Shown here: positions 13,924 to 22,330 of the stretch, one piece after another
How the letters are laid out: each line of letters begins with the position of its first letter
Numbering within the stretch: the stretch's first letter is position 1
Origin: Armatimonadota bacterium
GTDB taxonomy: Bacteria; Sysuimicrobiota; Sysuimicrobiia; Sysuimicrobiales; Kaftiobacteriaceae
Assembly (NCBI GenBank): GCA_031081675.1
Contig: JAVHLZ010000001.1
Coordinates: forward strand, 36,395-100,394
Length of the DNA stretch: 64,000 nucleotides
Reading direction: 5' to 3'
Translations under genes and position numbers: made by a program
Notes under the pieces: model-generated
The model's input: the letters and a program-made list of their open reading frames with translations, nothing else
Told to the model about the DNA's origin: nothing
Databases searched by the model: none

Positions 13924-15621
13924 TCACTTCACGCGCAGGGTGCGCAGGCGGTTCAGGGCGGCGGCCAGCTCGTGGCGGCGGGGCAGAGCCAGATCGCCGG
14001 CGGGGCCGTCGGGAACCAGCACCTCCAGCCCGGCGCGGGCGATCTCCATCTCGATCAGCCCCAGGATCTCGCGGATGGTGCGGGCGCCGTCGGCCAGGCC
14101 CCGGTCGGCGGCAAAGACCAGCGCGGCCGCAATGGCCCGCGCCTGGGCAGGATCCACCAGCTGCTCGACGGCCGAGAGGTCCACGGTGTGGGGACCGAGG
14201 GGGATCGCCCGCCGGGGCAGCCGCGGGCCGTCGGCGGACTCGACGCGCGGACGGCGCCCGCGCAGAGGGGCCAGGCTGTCCGGGAGCGGGATCCGGTGGT
14301 GAACGCCTCCGAAGCGGGCGCGGGGGGGCCGGGCGGCCGGGGCGGCCTGCTTTGCCTGCGCCGTCACCACCCGGGGACGGAATTCGTCCAGGGCGATGAC
14401 CGTATCCGCCACCGGCACGTACTCGGCGCCGCGGGTGGTCACGACGATGGAAGACACCCCATGCTCCTCGTACAGGGGGCGGAGCACCTCGGCCAGGGAC
14501 ACCACGGGACGCGCAGCCTCGGGGGCGATCTCCGCCCACAGGGCATCCCGGCCCATCAGGGCGGCCGCCGCCGTGTCCTCGTCCACCAGCAGCAGCGAGC
14601 AGCCCGCCTCCAGAGCCTCCATCACCGAGGCGGCCATCGCCAGCGCGTCAGAGGCCGATTCGGTCCGCAGCCGGCGCGGGTCCTGGCCGCCGGGGAGCCG
14701 CTCGACGAAGGCGGAGACGTCCACCCCCTCCACCCGCCGGCCGGGATCGGCCCGCACCAGGACGGCGTCGGGCACGGTCACGCAGTACTCGCGCCCGTCC
14801 CCTGGCAGGTGAGGGTACACCGCCGCCGCCACCGCCCGCAGAAAGGTGGAGCGCCCGGATAGCGGGTGGCCCAGGACCACGGTGACGCCCCGCGGAATGC
14901 CCAGCCCCGTGACGGGCCCCCGGTGGGGCGGGGTGAGGGTCACCCGGAGCTCGCGGGGGGCCTCCAGGGGGACCAGCCGGGACAGCAGGGGCCTGTCGGT
15001 GGCGGGATCCCGGGGCAGGACCGCGCCGTCGGCCAGGAAGGCCACGAGGTTGTGCACGGACAGTTCCGTGCGCATGGCCTCGTAATCCTCGACGGCCTCA
15101 CAGTGTCGCTGGACCGCCGACGGGTTGAGGTTGGGGTACAGGAGCGAGCCCTCGACCACCTGGGGCAGGTCGTCGACGAACAGCGCCTGCAGGGCCTTGC
15201 TGGCGAGCCGCCGGCCCTCGGTGGGAAGAACCACCGTGCCCCGCACCTCGACATAGTCCTCGGCCAGGCGGCAGGCCGTCCGTTCCAGGATTTCCTGCTC
15301 GCCCACGCTGATGGCGAACGCCGGCCGGACCCCTCGGGCGCGGGCCACGCGGCGAGCGGCGTCCAGCCAGCGGCGCGCCAGGAAGTCCTCCAGGGCGATC
15401 CTGCCGGGTCGGGTGGACCACAGGCCCGGGGGGAATCGCGCCTCGGCCATATCCACGCGCACCCGCATCGCCGACGGCGCGCCGGGGGGCTCGGCCGTCA
15501 CCCGGTCCAGGGCGAGGACGAACCGTTCGAACCGGTACTCGCCCTCCAGGGCCCGGGCGGCCTGAAGGGGCTTGCCCTCCAGGGTGAGGATCTTGTCGCG
15601 CAGGCGTTCCCAGGGCAACAC
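13924..15621 (-). CDS. predicted ABC-class ATPase (COG3044 family) with degenerate motifs
   Basis: About 565 aa. Overall layout follows the family named 'predicted ATPase of the ABC class': EGEYRFERFVLALDRV near the N-terminus, VRVRVDMAEARFP, RELRVTLTP, the P-loop region at about 251-259 and LLLVDEDTAA around D347. Two core motifs are altered. The P-loop reads GHPLSGRST, with Arg in place of the invariant Lys, and the usual ASGSTSQAA segment reads ASDALAMAA. ATP hydrolysis is therefore doubtful. The cellular role of the family is unknown. Start set at GTG 15621, which keeps the short N-terminus usual in the family; GTG 15669 would overlap the upstream gene by 28 bases. Confidence 0.65.
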   Translation of the reverse strand: MLPWERLRDKILTLEGKPLQAARALEGEYRFERFVLALDRVTAEPPGAPSAMRVRVDMAEARFPPGLWSTRPGRIALEDFLARRWLDAARRVARARGVRPAFAISVGEQEILERTACRLAEDYVEVRGTVVLPTEGRRLASKALQALFVDDLPQVVEGSLLYPNLNPSAVQRHCEAVEDYEAMRTELSVHNLVAFLADGAVLPRDPATDRPLLSRLVPLEAPRELRVTLTPPHRGPVTGLGIPRGVTVVLGHPLSGRSTFLRAVAAAVYPHLPGDGREYCVTVPDAVLVRADPGRRVEGVDVSAFVERLPGGQDPRRLRTESASDALAMAASVMEALEAGCSLLLVDEDTAAAALMGRDALWAEIAPEAARPVVSLAEVLRPLYEEHGVSSIVVTTRGAEYVPVADTVIALDEFRPRVVTAQAKQAAPAARPPRARFGGVHHRIPLPDSLAPLRGRRPRVESADGPRLPRRAIPLGPHTVDLSAVEQLVDPAQARAIAAALVFAADRGLADGARTIREILGLIEMEIARAGLEVLVPDGPAGDLALPRRHELAAALNRLRTLRVK

Positions 15622-15641
15622 GGCGACAGGTCCCCGCCGGG

Positions 15642-16658
15642 TCAGGCATCCGAGAGGTGAGATGCGGACCGCTCCGGTTCCTGCAGCGCAGCCTCCAGCA
15701 GGCGCACGGCGTCGTCGGCGTCGCGGTAGCGGATCAGGCGCACCCAGTCGTTGCCGGCCACCATGGCCGACAGGGCGACGTCCTGCTGGCACAGGCAGAC
15801 CACGGGCTTGCCCAGGTGCTGGGCCGTGGCGATCTCCACCCCTACCCCCAGCGACGGCACCGAGACCTCGGCCACCACCAGGTCGCACGCGGCCAGCCAC
15901 TCCCTGTCCCGCCGGTAGATGTCGCGGGGACTGGCCCCGGCGGCCTGCTCCTGCTCCAGGACGTCCGGGGCCGCCACGTGGGCGGTGAGCACCCGGTAGC
16001 CGGCCCGCTCCAGGAACGCCACCAGGGCGGCGTAGGTGGGCTGGAGGGCGCGCCCGCCCCGGATCGACCCCGAAAAGTACACCGCCCGGCCCGATCCGCC
16101 GGCCACCTGCGCGGCCAGGGGGTGCGGGCGGAGGCTGGCCGGCGCCACGCCCAGCGCCTCCAGCCTGCGGCGGAGGGCGGCGGCCGCCGCCTGGGGATCC
16201 GCTCCGGCCGCCTCCACCTCACCCATCCACCCCACGCCGTCCACGTGCTCCACGGCCACGCCCCCCAGCCCGGGCAGCTCGTACAGCGTCCCGGCGGTCT
16301 TGCGCACCACAACCCACGGCACGCCGCCCAGGGCTGCGGCCACGGCGTGGCAGGCGGCCGGATCGGCCCGGTGCAGGCAGAGCTTGCCCTCCGGAAAGCG
16401 CGAGCGCTTGAACGTCAGCTCCCCGCTGGCCTGCAGGTCCACCCACGACAGCAACAGCTCCGCCGGCTGCGGGGGCGCGTGGTGCTCGCGCACCCGCAGC
16501 GACCGGGCGGCGGGGTCCGATGCTCCCGGCAGCCGGTAGTAGTGGTCGGTGAAGGCGTACTCCCCGACCGCCCGCCCCCCCAGGGACGCCACCCGGCGGC
16601 GGAAGGCGGCGAGGTCGCCGATGGGAAAGCGCACCTCGCACTCGAACGGCGCGGTCAT
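15642..16658 (-). CDS. fusion of a CYTH phosphatase domain and a DNPH1-like nucleotide N-hydrolase
   Basis: 338 aa with two unrelated domains. Residues 1-180: CYTH domain (class IV adenylate cyclase / thiamine triphosphatase / triphosphate tunnel fold), opening with E6-C-E8-V-R10, an ExExK motif with Arg for Lys; later basic strands LTFKRSRF and WVVVRKTAG. Residues 190-338: nucleoside 2-deoxyribosyltransferase-like domain closest to DNPH1/Rcl, with YFSGSIRGG (194-202), RRDREWL (D251) and VVAEVSVPSLGVG (E264), the residues that hydrolyse deoxynucleoside 5'-monophosphates. Such a protein could clean up tri- and mono-phosphorylated nucleotides. ATG overlaps the acyl-CoA dehydrogenase stop (ATGA). 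I know of no standard family with this fusion. Confidence 0.82.
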   Translation of the reverse strand: MTAPFECEVRFPIGDLAAFRRRVASLGGRAVGEYAFTDHYYRLPGASDPAARSLRVREHHAPPQPAELLLSWVDLQASGELTFKRSRFPEGKLCLHRADPAACHAVAAALGGVPWVVVRKTAGTLYELPGLGGVAVEHVDGVGWMGEVEAAGADPQAAAAALRRRLEALGVAPASLRPHPLAAQVAGGSGRAVYFSGSIRGGRALQPTYAALVAFLERAGYRVLTAHVAAPDVLEQEQAAGASPRDIYRRDREWLAACDLVVAEVSVPSLGVGVEIATAQHLGKPVVCLCQQDVALSAMVAGNDWVRLIRYRDADDAVRLLEAALQEPERSASHLSDA

Positions 16659-17863
16659 CGGTCGGGAAACGGCCAGGGAGGCAGCGACACCCGCAGGGGG
16701 CGGTCCTCGCGGTAGCCCAGGGCGTAGTCGGCCTGCAGCAGGGTGTGGATCTCCCGGGTCCCCTCGTAGATGACCGCGCCCTTGGCGTTGCGGTAAAAAC
16801 GCTCCACCGGGTACTCGTCCGCGTAGCCGTAGGCCCCGTGGATCTCCACGGCGTCGCTGGCCGCCTGCTCGCTGGCCACCGTGGCGTACCACTTGGCCAG
16901 GGACGTCTCGCGGGTGTTGCGCAGGCCCTGGTTTTTCATCCACCCCGCCCGCAGGTACAGCAGGCGGCTGACCTCGTAGTCCCGGGCCATCCGCGCAATC
17001 ATCTCCTTGACCAGCTGGTGCTCCCCGATGGGCCGGCCGAAGGCCTGCCGCTGCCGGGCGTAGCGGACGCTGGCGTCCAGGCAGGCGCGGATCAGGCCCG
17101 TGGCCCCGGCGGCCACCGTGTACCGCCCCTGGTCCAGGGCGAACATGGCGATGCGGAACCCCTCCCCCTCCTCGCCGATCCGGTGGTCCTCGGGCACCCG
17201 CACCTCCTCCAGGACCAGGCTGCCGGTGTTGCCCGCGCGGATGCCCAGCTTGCCGTGGATGGTCGACGTGCTCACCCCGCGCATCTCCCGGGTCACCAGG
17301 AAGGCGGAGATGCCCGTGTGGTCCCGCTGGCGCTGCCTGGCCGGGTCCGTCCAGGCGAAGACCAGGAAGTGGTCGGCCACGTCGGCCAGGGACATCCACG
17401 TCTTCTCCCCGGTGAGCACGTAGTGGCGGCCGTCCCGCACCGCGGTGGCCTGGATCCCCACGGCGTCGCTGCCGGCGGCAGGCTCGGTGAGCCCGTAGGC
17501 GGCGATCTTCTCTCCCCGGGCCTGGGGCACCAGGAAGCGGCGCCGCTGCTCCTCGGTCCCCCAGGTGAGCAGGGTCAGGCTGTTGAGGGCCAGGTGCACC
17601 GAGAGGATGACCCGCAGGGAGGTGTCCACGTACTCCAGCTCCTCGCAGGCCAGCCCCAGGCTGATGTAGTCCATCCCGGCGCCGCCGTAGCGCTCGGGGA
17701 TACACAGGCCCAGGATGCCCAGCCGGGCCATGGCGTCCAGGACGGACCGGTCAAAGCGCTGGGCGCGGTCCAGGTCCCGGATGCGGGGCGCCACCTCCGT
17801 CTGGGCAAACTCCCGCACCAGGCGCTGGGCGGCCAGCTGGTGGTCGGCCAGGGTGAAGTCCAT
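16655..17863 (-). CDS. acyl-CoA dehydrogenase
   Basis: 402 aa, standard length. FAD motifs YGLTEPAAGSDA and WMSLADVADHFLVF; catalytic base E367 in IYEGTREIHTL, the position used by short-chain and glutaryl-CoA dehydrogenases. The RAGNTGSLVLEEVRVPEDH segment and C-terminal YEGTREIHTLLQADYALG are closest to glutaryl-CoA dehydrogenase-type enzymes, but I would not assign the substrate. Oxidises an acyl-CoA and passes electrons to ETF; the fixC-fixX pair at 26588-28223 could take those electrons to quinone. Lies 4 bases after the M20 peptidase gene, with which it is probably co-transcribed. Confidence 0.9.
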   Translation of the reverse strand: MDFTLADHQLAAQRLVREFAQTEVAPRIRDLDRAQRFDRSVLDAMARLGILGLCIPERYGGAGMDYISLGLACEELEYVDTSLRVILSVHLALNSLTLLTWGTEEQRRRFLVPQARGEKIAAYGLTEPAAGSDAVGIQATAVRDGRHYVLTGEKTWMSLADVADHFLVFAWTDPARQRQRDHTGISAFLVTREMRGVSTSTIHGKLGIRAGNTGSLVLEEVRVPEDHRIGEEGEGFRIAMFALDQGRYTVAAGATGLIRACLDASVRYARQRQAFGRPIGEHQLVKEMIARMARDYEVSRLLYLRAGWMKNQGLRNTRETSLAKWYATVASEQAASDAVEIHGAYGYADEYPVERFYRNAKGAVIYEGTREIHTLLQADYALGYREDRPLRVSLPPWPFPDR

Positions 17864-17867
17864 CCCC

Positions 17868-19106
17868 TCACCTCGCCTCCTCCGCCGCCCGCACGGTCGG
17901 GGCCAGCAGCATCTGGCCCAGCAGCGCGAGAAACTGGGCGGCGGTGATCATGCTGTTCAGGTCCACGAACTCGTCGGGCGTGTGGGACACATCGGGATCC
18001 CCGGGCCCGAACAGGATGGTCGGGATTCCCCGCTCGGCGAAGAACCGGCCGTCGCTGGCCTGGGGATAGCCCACCGGCTCGTCGGGCAGGTGCAGGCGCC
18101 GCGCCGCCTCCCGGGCGGTGCGGACCAGGGGGCTGTCCACCGGCGTCTCGATGGGCGCTCCCGACTGCAGGACCTCCACGTCCACCTGCAGGGAGGGATC
18201 CGCCGCGCGCAGGTCGGCCACCACCCGCTCGATCTCGGCCAGCGCCGCGGCCACCGACTCGCCGGGCAGGGTGCGGCGGTCCAGGGTGGCCTCGCACCAG
18301 TCGGGGACGATGTTGACGGCCACACCCCCGCGGATGGTCCCGATGCTCAGCGACGGCGGGGGCACCAGCGGGTGGGACAGGTCCCGCAGGCGCGCGCCCA
18401 CCCGCTCCTCCACCGCCAGCAGCACGCGGATCATCTGGCTGATGGCGTTGCTGCCCTCCCAGGGGGTGCTGGCGTGCGCCGCGCGTCCGTGGGTCACCAG
18501 CCGCACCCACAGCAGCCCCTTCTCGGCGATGGCCACCCGGTTGCCGGTGAGCTCGCCCACCACCACCTGGTCCGCCCTTAGCAGGCCGCGGTCCACCAGG
18601 AACTCCGTCCCCTTGACCCCGCCCACCTCCTCGTCGCTGACCGCCGCGAACACCAGCGTCCCCCGCAGCGGCGCGGCCGCCGCCAGGACCTCCACCGCGC
18701 CCAGCATGGCGGCCAGGCTGGCCTTGGCGTCGGCGGCGCCGCGGCCAAATAGCCGGGTGCCCACCACCTCGGCGGCGAAGGGGTCGTGGCGCCAGGCGCG
18801 CAGGTCTCCGGGGGGCACCGTGTCCATGTGGGACAGGTACAGCACCTGGGGGCGGCCGGCCCCGATGCGGGCCAGGATGTTGGGCTTGCGGGGCTCGTCG
18901 GCCAGCACCTGGAAGTCCACGGCCGCATCCCGCAGCCGCCGGGCCACCACCTCGGCCACCGCGCGGGTGTCCCCCGGAGGGTTCACGCTGGGCGCGCGCA
19001 CCAGGGTGGCCAGCAGGCCCACCAGGCTGGCGCGGCGGCGTTCGACGGCAGAGAGGACATCGGTCATGGACGGGGCCTGAGTGCTTGTTTCGCCCACGCC
19101 CGCCAC
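17868..19106 (-). CDS. M20-family zinc peptidase (ArgE/DapE/CPG2-like)
   Basis: 412 aa. Di-zinc ligands of the M20 family: H93 and D95 (LSHMDTVP), bridging D126 (GRGAADAKAS), catalytic/ligand E159-E160 (SDEEVGG), and a C-terminal H in VSHTPDEF. The middle lid/dimerisation domain starts near THGRAAHAS. Family members remove acyl or amino-acid groups (acetylornithine, succinyl-diaminopimelate, dipeptides, N-acyl amino acids). None of those pathways is nearby, so the substrate is open. Start GTG 19106 (GGGGGAAA ahead) or ATG 19067, which would give a 399-residue protein. Confidence 0.87.
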   Translation of the reverse strand: MAGVGETSTQAPSMTDVLSAVERRRASLVGLLATLVRAPSVNPPGDTRAVAEVVARRLRDAAVDFQVLADEPRKPNILARIGAGRPQVLYLSHMDTVPPGDLRAWRHDPFAAEVVGTRLFGRGAADAKASLAAMLGAVEVLAAAAPLRGTLVFAAVSDEEVGGVKGTEFLVDRGLLRADQVVVGELTGNRVAIAEKGLLWVRLVTHGRAAHASTPWEGSNAISQMIRVLLAVEERVGARLRDLSHPLVPPPSLSIGTIRGGVAVNIVPDWCEATLDRRTLPGESVAAALAEIERVVADLRAADPSLQVDVEVLQSGAPIETPVDSPLVRTAREAARRLHLPDEPVGYPQASDGRFFAERGIPTILFGPGDPDVSHTPDEFVDLNSMITAAQFLALLGQMLLAPTVRAAEEAR

Positions 19107-19156
19107 TTTCCCCCGTGGGGGGCGGGGCGCATCGGGGAGGGACGGAACGGAGAGCC

Positions 19157-20584
19157 CTAGAAGGGTGTGCGGCCGACGCCGGGGCGCCCCAGAGCCTGCA
19201 GGGCGGTCCGCACCCCCGCCAGGAACTGGGGGTCCACGCCCGCCTCCAGGTCGTCTGCGGTCAGCTCCACCACCACGTCCGGGGTCACCCCCGCTCCCTC
19301 CAGCCGGACGCCCCGACCGGTCGCCAGCCGGATGGTGGTGACGCTGAGGGCCGACCCGTCGGAGAGGTCGATCAGCACGCTGGCCTCCACCGCGCCCGCG
19401 GTCCGGGAGCCCACCACGACGCCGCGGCGGCTCTCCTGGACGGCGGCGGCCAGCAGCTCGGCGGCCGACGCGCTGGCGTCGTCCACCAGCACCACCACCG
19501 GCAGCGACGGTGGCAGGAGGGGAATCTGGGTGGTCCGGACCGTCCGCACGGCCCCGCCCTGGCGGCGCTCGGTGTACACCGGGGTCCCGGGAGGCAGGAG
19601 GGCGTTGAAGACGGAGGTGAGCTCATCCAGGTAGCCGCCGCCGTTGCCGCGCAGGTCCAGGACCAGCGAGCGCATGCCCTCCTCCAGGAGGCGGGCGAGG
19701 GCGGCGCGGACCTCGCGGCCGGTGCGCTCGACGAACTGGTACAGGCGCAGGTAGCCGATCCCCCCGGGCAGCACCTCGGCCCGGAAGATGGAGGGGATGA
19801 CGATGGGGGCCCGGGTGACGGTCACCACCACCGGGTCGGAGATCCCCGGCCGCTTGAGGGTCAGCGTCACCGGGGTGCCGGCCGGCCCGCGGATCAGCGC
19901 GGACACCTGGTCCACCGTCAGGCCGCCGGTGGGGATGTCGTTGACCTGCACGATCCGGTCGAAGGCGCGCACGCCCGCGGCGTCCGCCGGCCCCCCGGGA
20001 ATGACGCTCCCCACGTAGAACCGGCCATCTTTGGACATCAGCACGATGCCCACCCCGCTGAACCCGGGCTGGCCCTGCTGGCGGCGGCGGCGCTCGGCGT
20101 TCTGCTCCGGGCTCAGAAAGCCGGTGTGGGAGTCGTTGAAGGAGTCGGCCATCCCCCGGATGGCGGCGTGCGCCAGCTGGATGGCCGGGATCCGGCCGGC
20201 GGCGGCGTCGGCCGCCGCGGCGAACCGCTCGGCGAACGCCCGCTGCGCCTCGGCGTCGGACAGACCCGGCGGCAGGTCGGGCAGGTCCGCGGCGATACCC
20301 GCGTCCGCCAGCTGGCGCCGCAGGGCCGCCACCGCGGCGGCGAGGGTGCGGGGAACGTCCACCGGGTCCACGTAGTGGGCCTGCAGCACCTGGAGGGCCT
20401 CAAAGACCAGGGCCGGCGACGCCGCCTGGGCGTCGGCCCGCGCCGGCGCGACGACCAGCACAACCAGCAGGAGCGCGGCGGCCAGGACGCGGGCCCCGGA
20501 GGCGGCGCGGAGACCTGGCGGGGTTGTGGCCGGCCAGGCAGCGGCAGGAGGTCTCATCGGGATGGTCATGGGCGCACCGGTCAC
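19157..20584 (-). CDS. S41 carboxyl-terminal-processing-type protease, secreted or membrane-anchored
   Basis: 475 aa. N-terminal hydrophobic segment (about 30-50, ARVLAAALLLVVLVVAPARA) is a signal peptide or anchor; then a helical region, a PDZ domain (about 140-220: GIVLMSKDG ... IPGGPADAAGV ... DRIVQVNDI) and the S41 catalytic domain with the nucleophile S373 in DDASASAAEL. The lysine that completes the dyad in CtpA/Tsp (RTFGKG) is absent; the same place reads RTAGAV, A398. Either this belongs to an S41 branch using another base, or it is not proteolytic. GTG start overlaps the CcdA stop (GTGA). Acts outside the cytoplasm. Confidence 0.85.
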   Translation of the reverse strand: MTGAPMTIPMRPPAAAWPATTPPGLRAASGARVLAAALLLVVLVVAPARADAQAASPALVFEALQVLQAHYVDPVDVPRTLAAAVAALRRQLADAGIAADLPDLPPGLSDAEAQRAFAERFAAAADAAAGRIPAIQLAHAAIRGMADSFNDSHTGFLSPEQNAERRRRQQGQPGFSGVGIVLMSKDGRFYVGSVIPGGPADAAGVRAFDRIVQVNDIPTGGLTVDQVSALIRGPAGTPVTLTLKRPGISDPVVVTVTRAPIVIPSIFRAEVLPGGIGYLRLYQFVERTGREVRAALARLLEEGMRSLVLDLRGNGGGYLDELTSVFNALLPPGTPVYTERRQGGAVRTVRTTQIPLLPPSLPVVVLVDDASASAAELLAAAVQESRRGVVVGSRTAGAVEASVLIDLSDGSALSVTTIRLATGRGVRLEGAGVTPDVVVELTADDLEAGVDPQFLAGVRTALQALGRPGVGRTPF

Positions 20585-21306
20585 AGGGGCGGCCGGAACG
20601 GCGCCAGCCGCAGGATCCAGGCGTTGAGGCGGAAGATCAGGTCGAACATCAGGGCCACACCCATCAGCACCAGAAACCCTCCACTGACCACTTCAATGGC
20701 GCGGCTGTGGCGGCGGATCCATCCCAGGGCGTCCACGGCGGAGGTGAGCAGGGCCGCGGTGGCCAGAAACGGCAGCCCCAGTCCCAGCGAGTAGGCCAGC
20801 AGCAGGAGGGCCCCGTCGCTGACGCGGGGAGATGTGGCCGCCAGGGTCAGGATGGCGGCCAGGACGGGACCGACGCACGGGGTCCACGCGAATCCGAACG
20901 CCATGCCGACCGCACACGCCCCCAGCAGGCCCGCGGGCGGACGCACGGACAGCCGGCGTTCCCGCCACAGCCAGGGGATCCGGATCACGCCCAGCACGGC
21001 CAGGCCCAGCAGGACGATGACGGCGCCCCCGATGCGGCCCAGCCACAGCCGGTACGCCAGGACCAGCCCTCCCACCCAGCTGGCCGACGCGCCCAGGGCC
21101 GTGAAGACGGCGGCGAAACCCACGACGAACAGCGCCGTGGCCGCCAGGACCCGTCCGCGGGCGGCGCGGCGATCGGCGGCCGCCAGCTGGTGCAGCGAGA
21201 TCCCGGAGACAAACGAGAGATACCCGGGAATCAGGGGCACGATGCACGGGGAGGCAAAGCCCAGAACGCCGGCGGCGAAGGCGATGACCACGCTCACCTC
21301 AGACAT
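20581..21306 (-). CDS. ccdA: CcdA-type thiol-disulfide transmembrane transporter
   Basis: 241 aa, six predicted membrane helices. Redox cysteines are placed as in CcdA: C21 in GFASPCIVPLIPGY and C144 in FAWTPCVGPVLA. Carries reducing equivalents from cytoplasmic thioredoxin across the membrane for cytochrome c maturation or extracytoplasmic disulfide reduction. No other cytochrome c biogenesis gene is in the window. The start of the downstream S41 protease overlaps its stop, so both are made together and act at the same membrane face. Confidence 0.92.
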   Translation of the reverse strand: MSEVSVVIAFAAGVLGFASPCIVPLIPGYLSFVSGISLHQLAAADRRAARGRVLAATALFVVGFAAVFTALGASASWVGGLVLAYRLWLGRIGGAVIVLLGLAVLGVIRIPWLWRERRLSVRPPAGLLGACAVGMAFGFAWTPCVGPVLAAILTLAATSPRVSDGALLLLAYSLGLGLPFLATAALLTSAVDALGWIRRHSRAIEVVSGGFLVLMGVALMFDLIFRLNAWILRLAPFRPPL

Positions 21307-21384
21307 GGGTTCCCCCCGGCGTAACGCCTCCCCGCGCCGGCGATGTTCCCGCCTCCGGCGCGTCCGGCCCCACGGCGGCCGCCA

Positions 21385-22173
21385 TCACCGATGCCGCCCC
21401 GATCCCACGGTGATGGTGACCCGGGCGCCCGCTGCGGCCTGCAGGCGCGACGCCGCGTCGCCCTCGCGCACCGCGACCTCCAGCAGGCCGTCGCTGCCCG
21501 GCACCACCACCAGGGCGCCGTGCCCGGCGGCCCCATAGGCGGGCGCCGCCAAGGCCCGGCCGCGGCGGCGCCCGACCACCACCTCCAGCGGGGCGCCCAT
21601 CTCGGGCAGCAGGGAGGAGGGAATGTTGGTGATCAGGTTGCCGAACGCGTCCACGTAGATCACGGCGCCGGACAGGCGCCGCCCCCGCCGGCTCCCCGCC
21701 CCCAGGTCCAGGTCCACCCACCGGTCCGTGGGAGTTCCCAGGGCGTGGGGAGGCGCGCCCCGGGCCAGACGGGCGGCGGCGGGGGCGAAGACGTCCCGCC
21801 CGTGGAAGGTCGCCGACACGGGACGGTCCTGAGGCAGTGACAGCGCGTAGACCCGCATGACCCCCAGGCGTCGGGCGGCGGGAATCAGCAATCCGTTGTC
21901 GGGGCCCACAAACAGCTGGCCCCCCGCGGCGACCACCAGCCCCTGGCGGGCGGTGCCCACGCCCGGATCGACCACGGCCAGGTGGACCGTGCCGGCGGGG
22001 GTGGCAGCCGCCACCGCCGCCAGCAGGTACGCGCCCGTGCGCACGTCGTGGCGCGGGACGTCGTGGGTGATGTCGACGAGCGCGGCGTCGCAGGAGGATG
22101 CCAGCACGGCCTTCATCTGGGCGGGATAGGGGCTGGCGCTGCCGAAGTCGCTGAGGAGGGTGACGATGCCCAT
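21385..22173 (-). CDS. SAM hydroxide adenosyltransferase (DUF62 family)
   Basis: 262 aa. Family motifs are all visible: ITLLSDFG-like start (VTLLSDFGSASPY), VVDPGVGT, FVGPDNGLL, FHGRDVFAPAAA and YVDAFGNLITNI. The family hydrolyses S-adenosylmethionine to adenosine and methionine with hydroxide, and is related to the fluorinase and chlorinase. Halogenases carry a halide-binding insertion around the substrate loop, which I do not see. ATG at 22173 with an AAGG-containing leader. Possibly limits SAM or recycles methionine; it stands alone, not in the transsulfuration block. Confidence 0.88.
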   Translation of the reverse strand: MGIVTLLSDFGSASPYPAQMKAVLASSCDAALVDITHDVPRHDVRTGAYLLAAVAAATPAGTVHLAVVDPGVGTARQGLVVAAGGQLFVGPDNGLLIPAARRLGVMRVYALSLPQDRPVSATFHGRDVFAPAAARLARGAPPHALGTPTDRWVDLDLGAGSRRGRRLSGAVIYVDAFGNLITNIPSSLLPEMGAPLEVVVGRRRGRALAAPAYGAAGHGALVVVPGSDGLLEVAVREGDAASRLQAAAGARVTITVGSGRHR

Positions 22174-22246
22174 GAAACCTTACTCCCCCCTGGAGAGTGG
22201 ACCGGTGGTCGGAGGTGTGGAGGCGGTCCGCTGACGGTGGAGCGTC

Positions 22247-22278
22247 GAAGCGTCGGACCGTTGAAGCGTGGGACCGTC
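22247..22278 (+). repeat. 16-bp tandem repeat, two copies
   Basis: GAAGCGTCGGACCGTT followed directly by GAAGCGTGGGACCGTC, preceded by the partial unit GGAGCGTC, in the 157-bp gap between the SAM hydrolase and mutM. Related GTTGAAGGTT-type sequence occurs at about 8902-8922 and 63483-63503. Confidence 0.5.
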
Positions 22279-22330
22279 GACCTCCGGGGTGTCCGGACGC
22301 CGGCTGTGGCGGACTCCGGCCGGCCGCCGG

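Noticed and set aside
15642-17705. A 687-codon frame that would extend the CYTH-DNPH1 protein at its N-terminus
   Set aside because: The extension lies over the acyl-CoA dehydrogenase gene in another frame and has no recognisable domain; the ATG at 16658 fits the CYTH start and an ATGA overlap.
21385-22173. Fluorinase or chlorinase
   Set aside because: Same superfamily, but the halide-binding insertion is not seen; it fits the SAM hydroxide adenosyltransferase branch.
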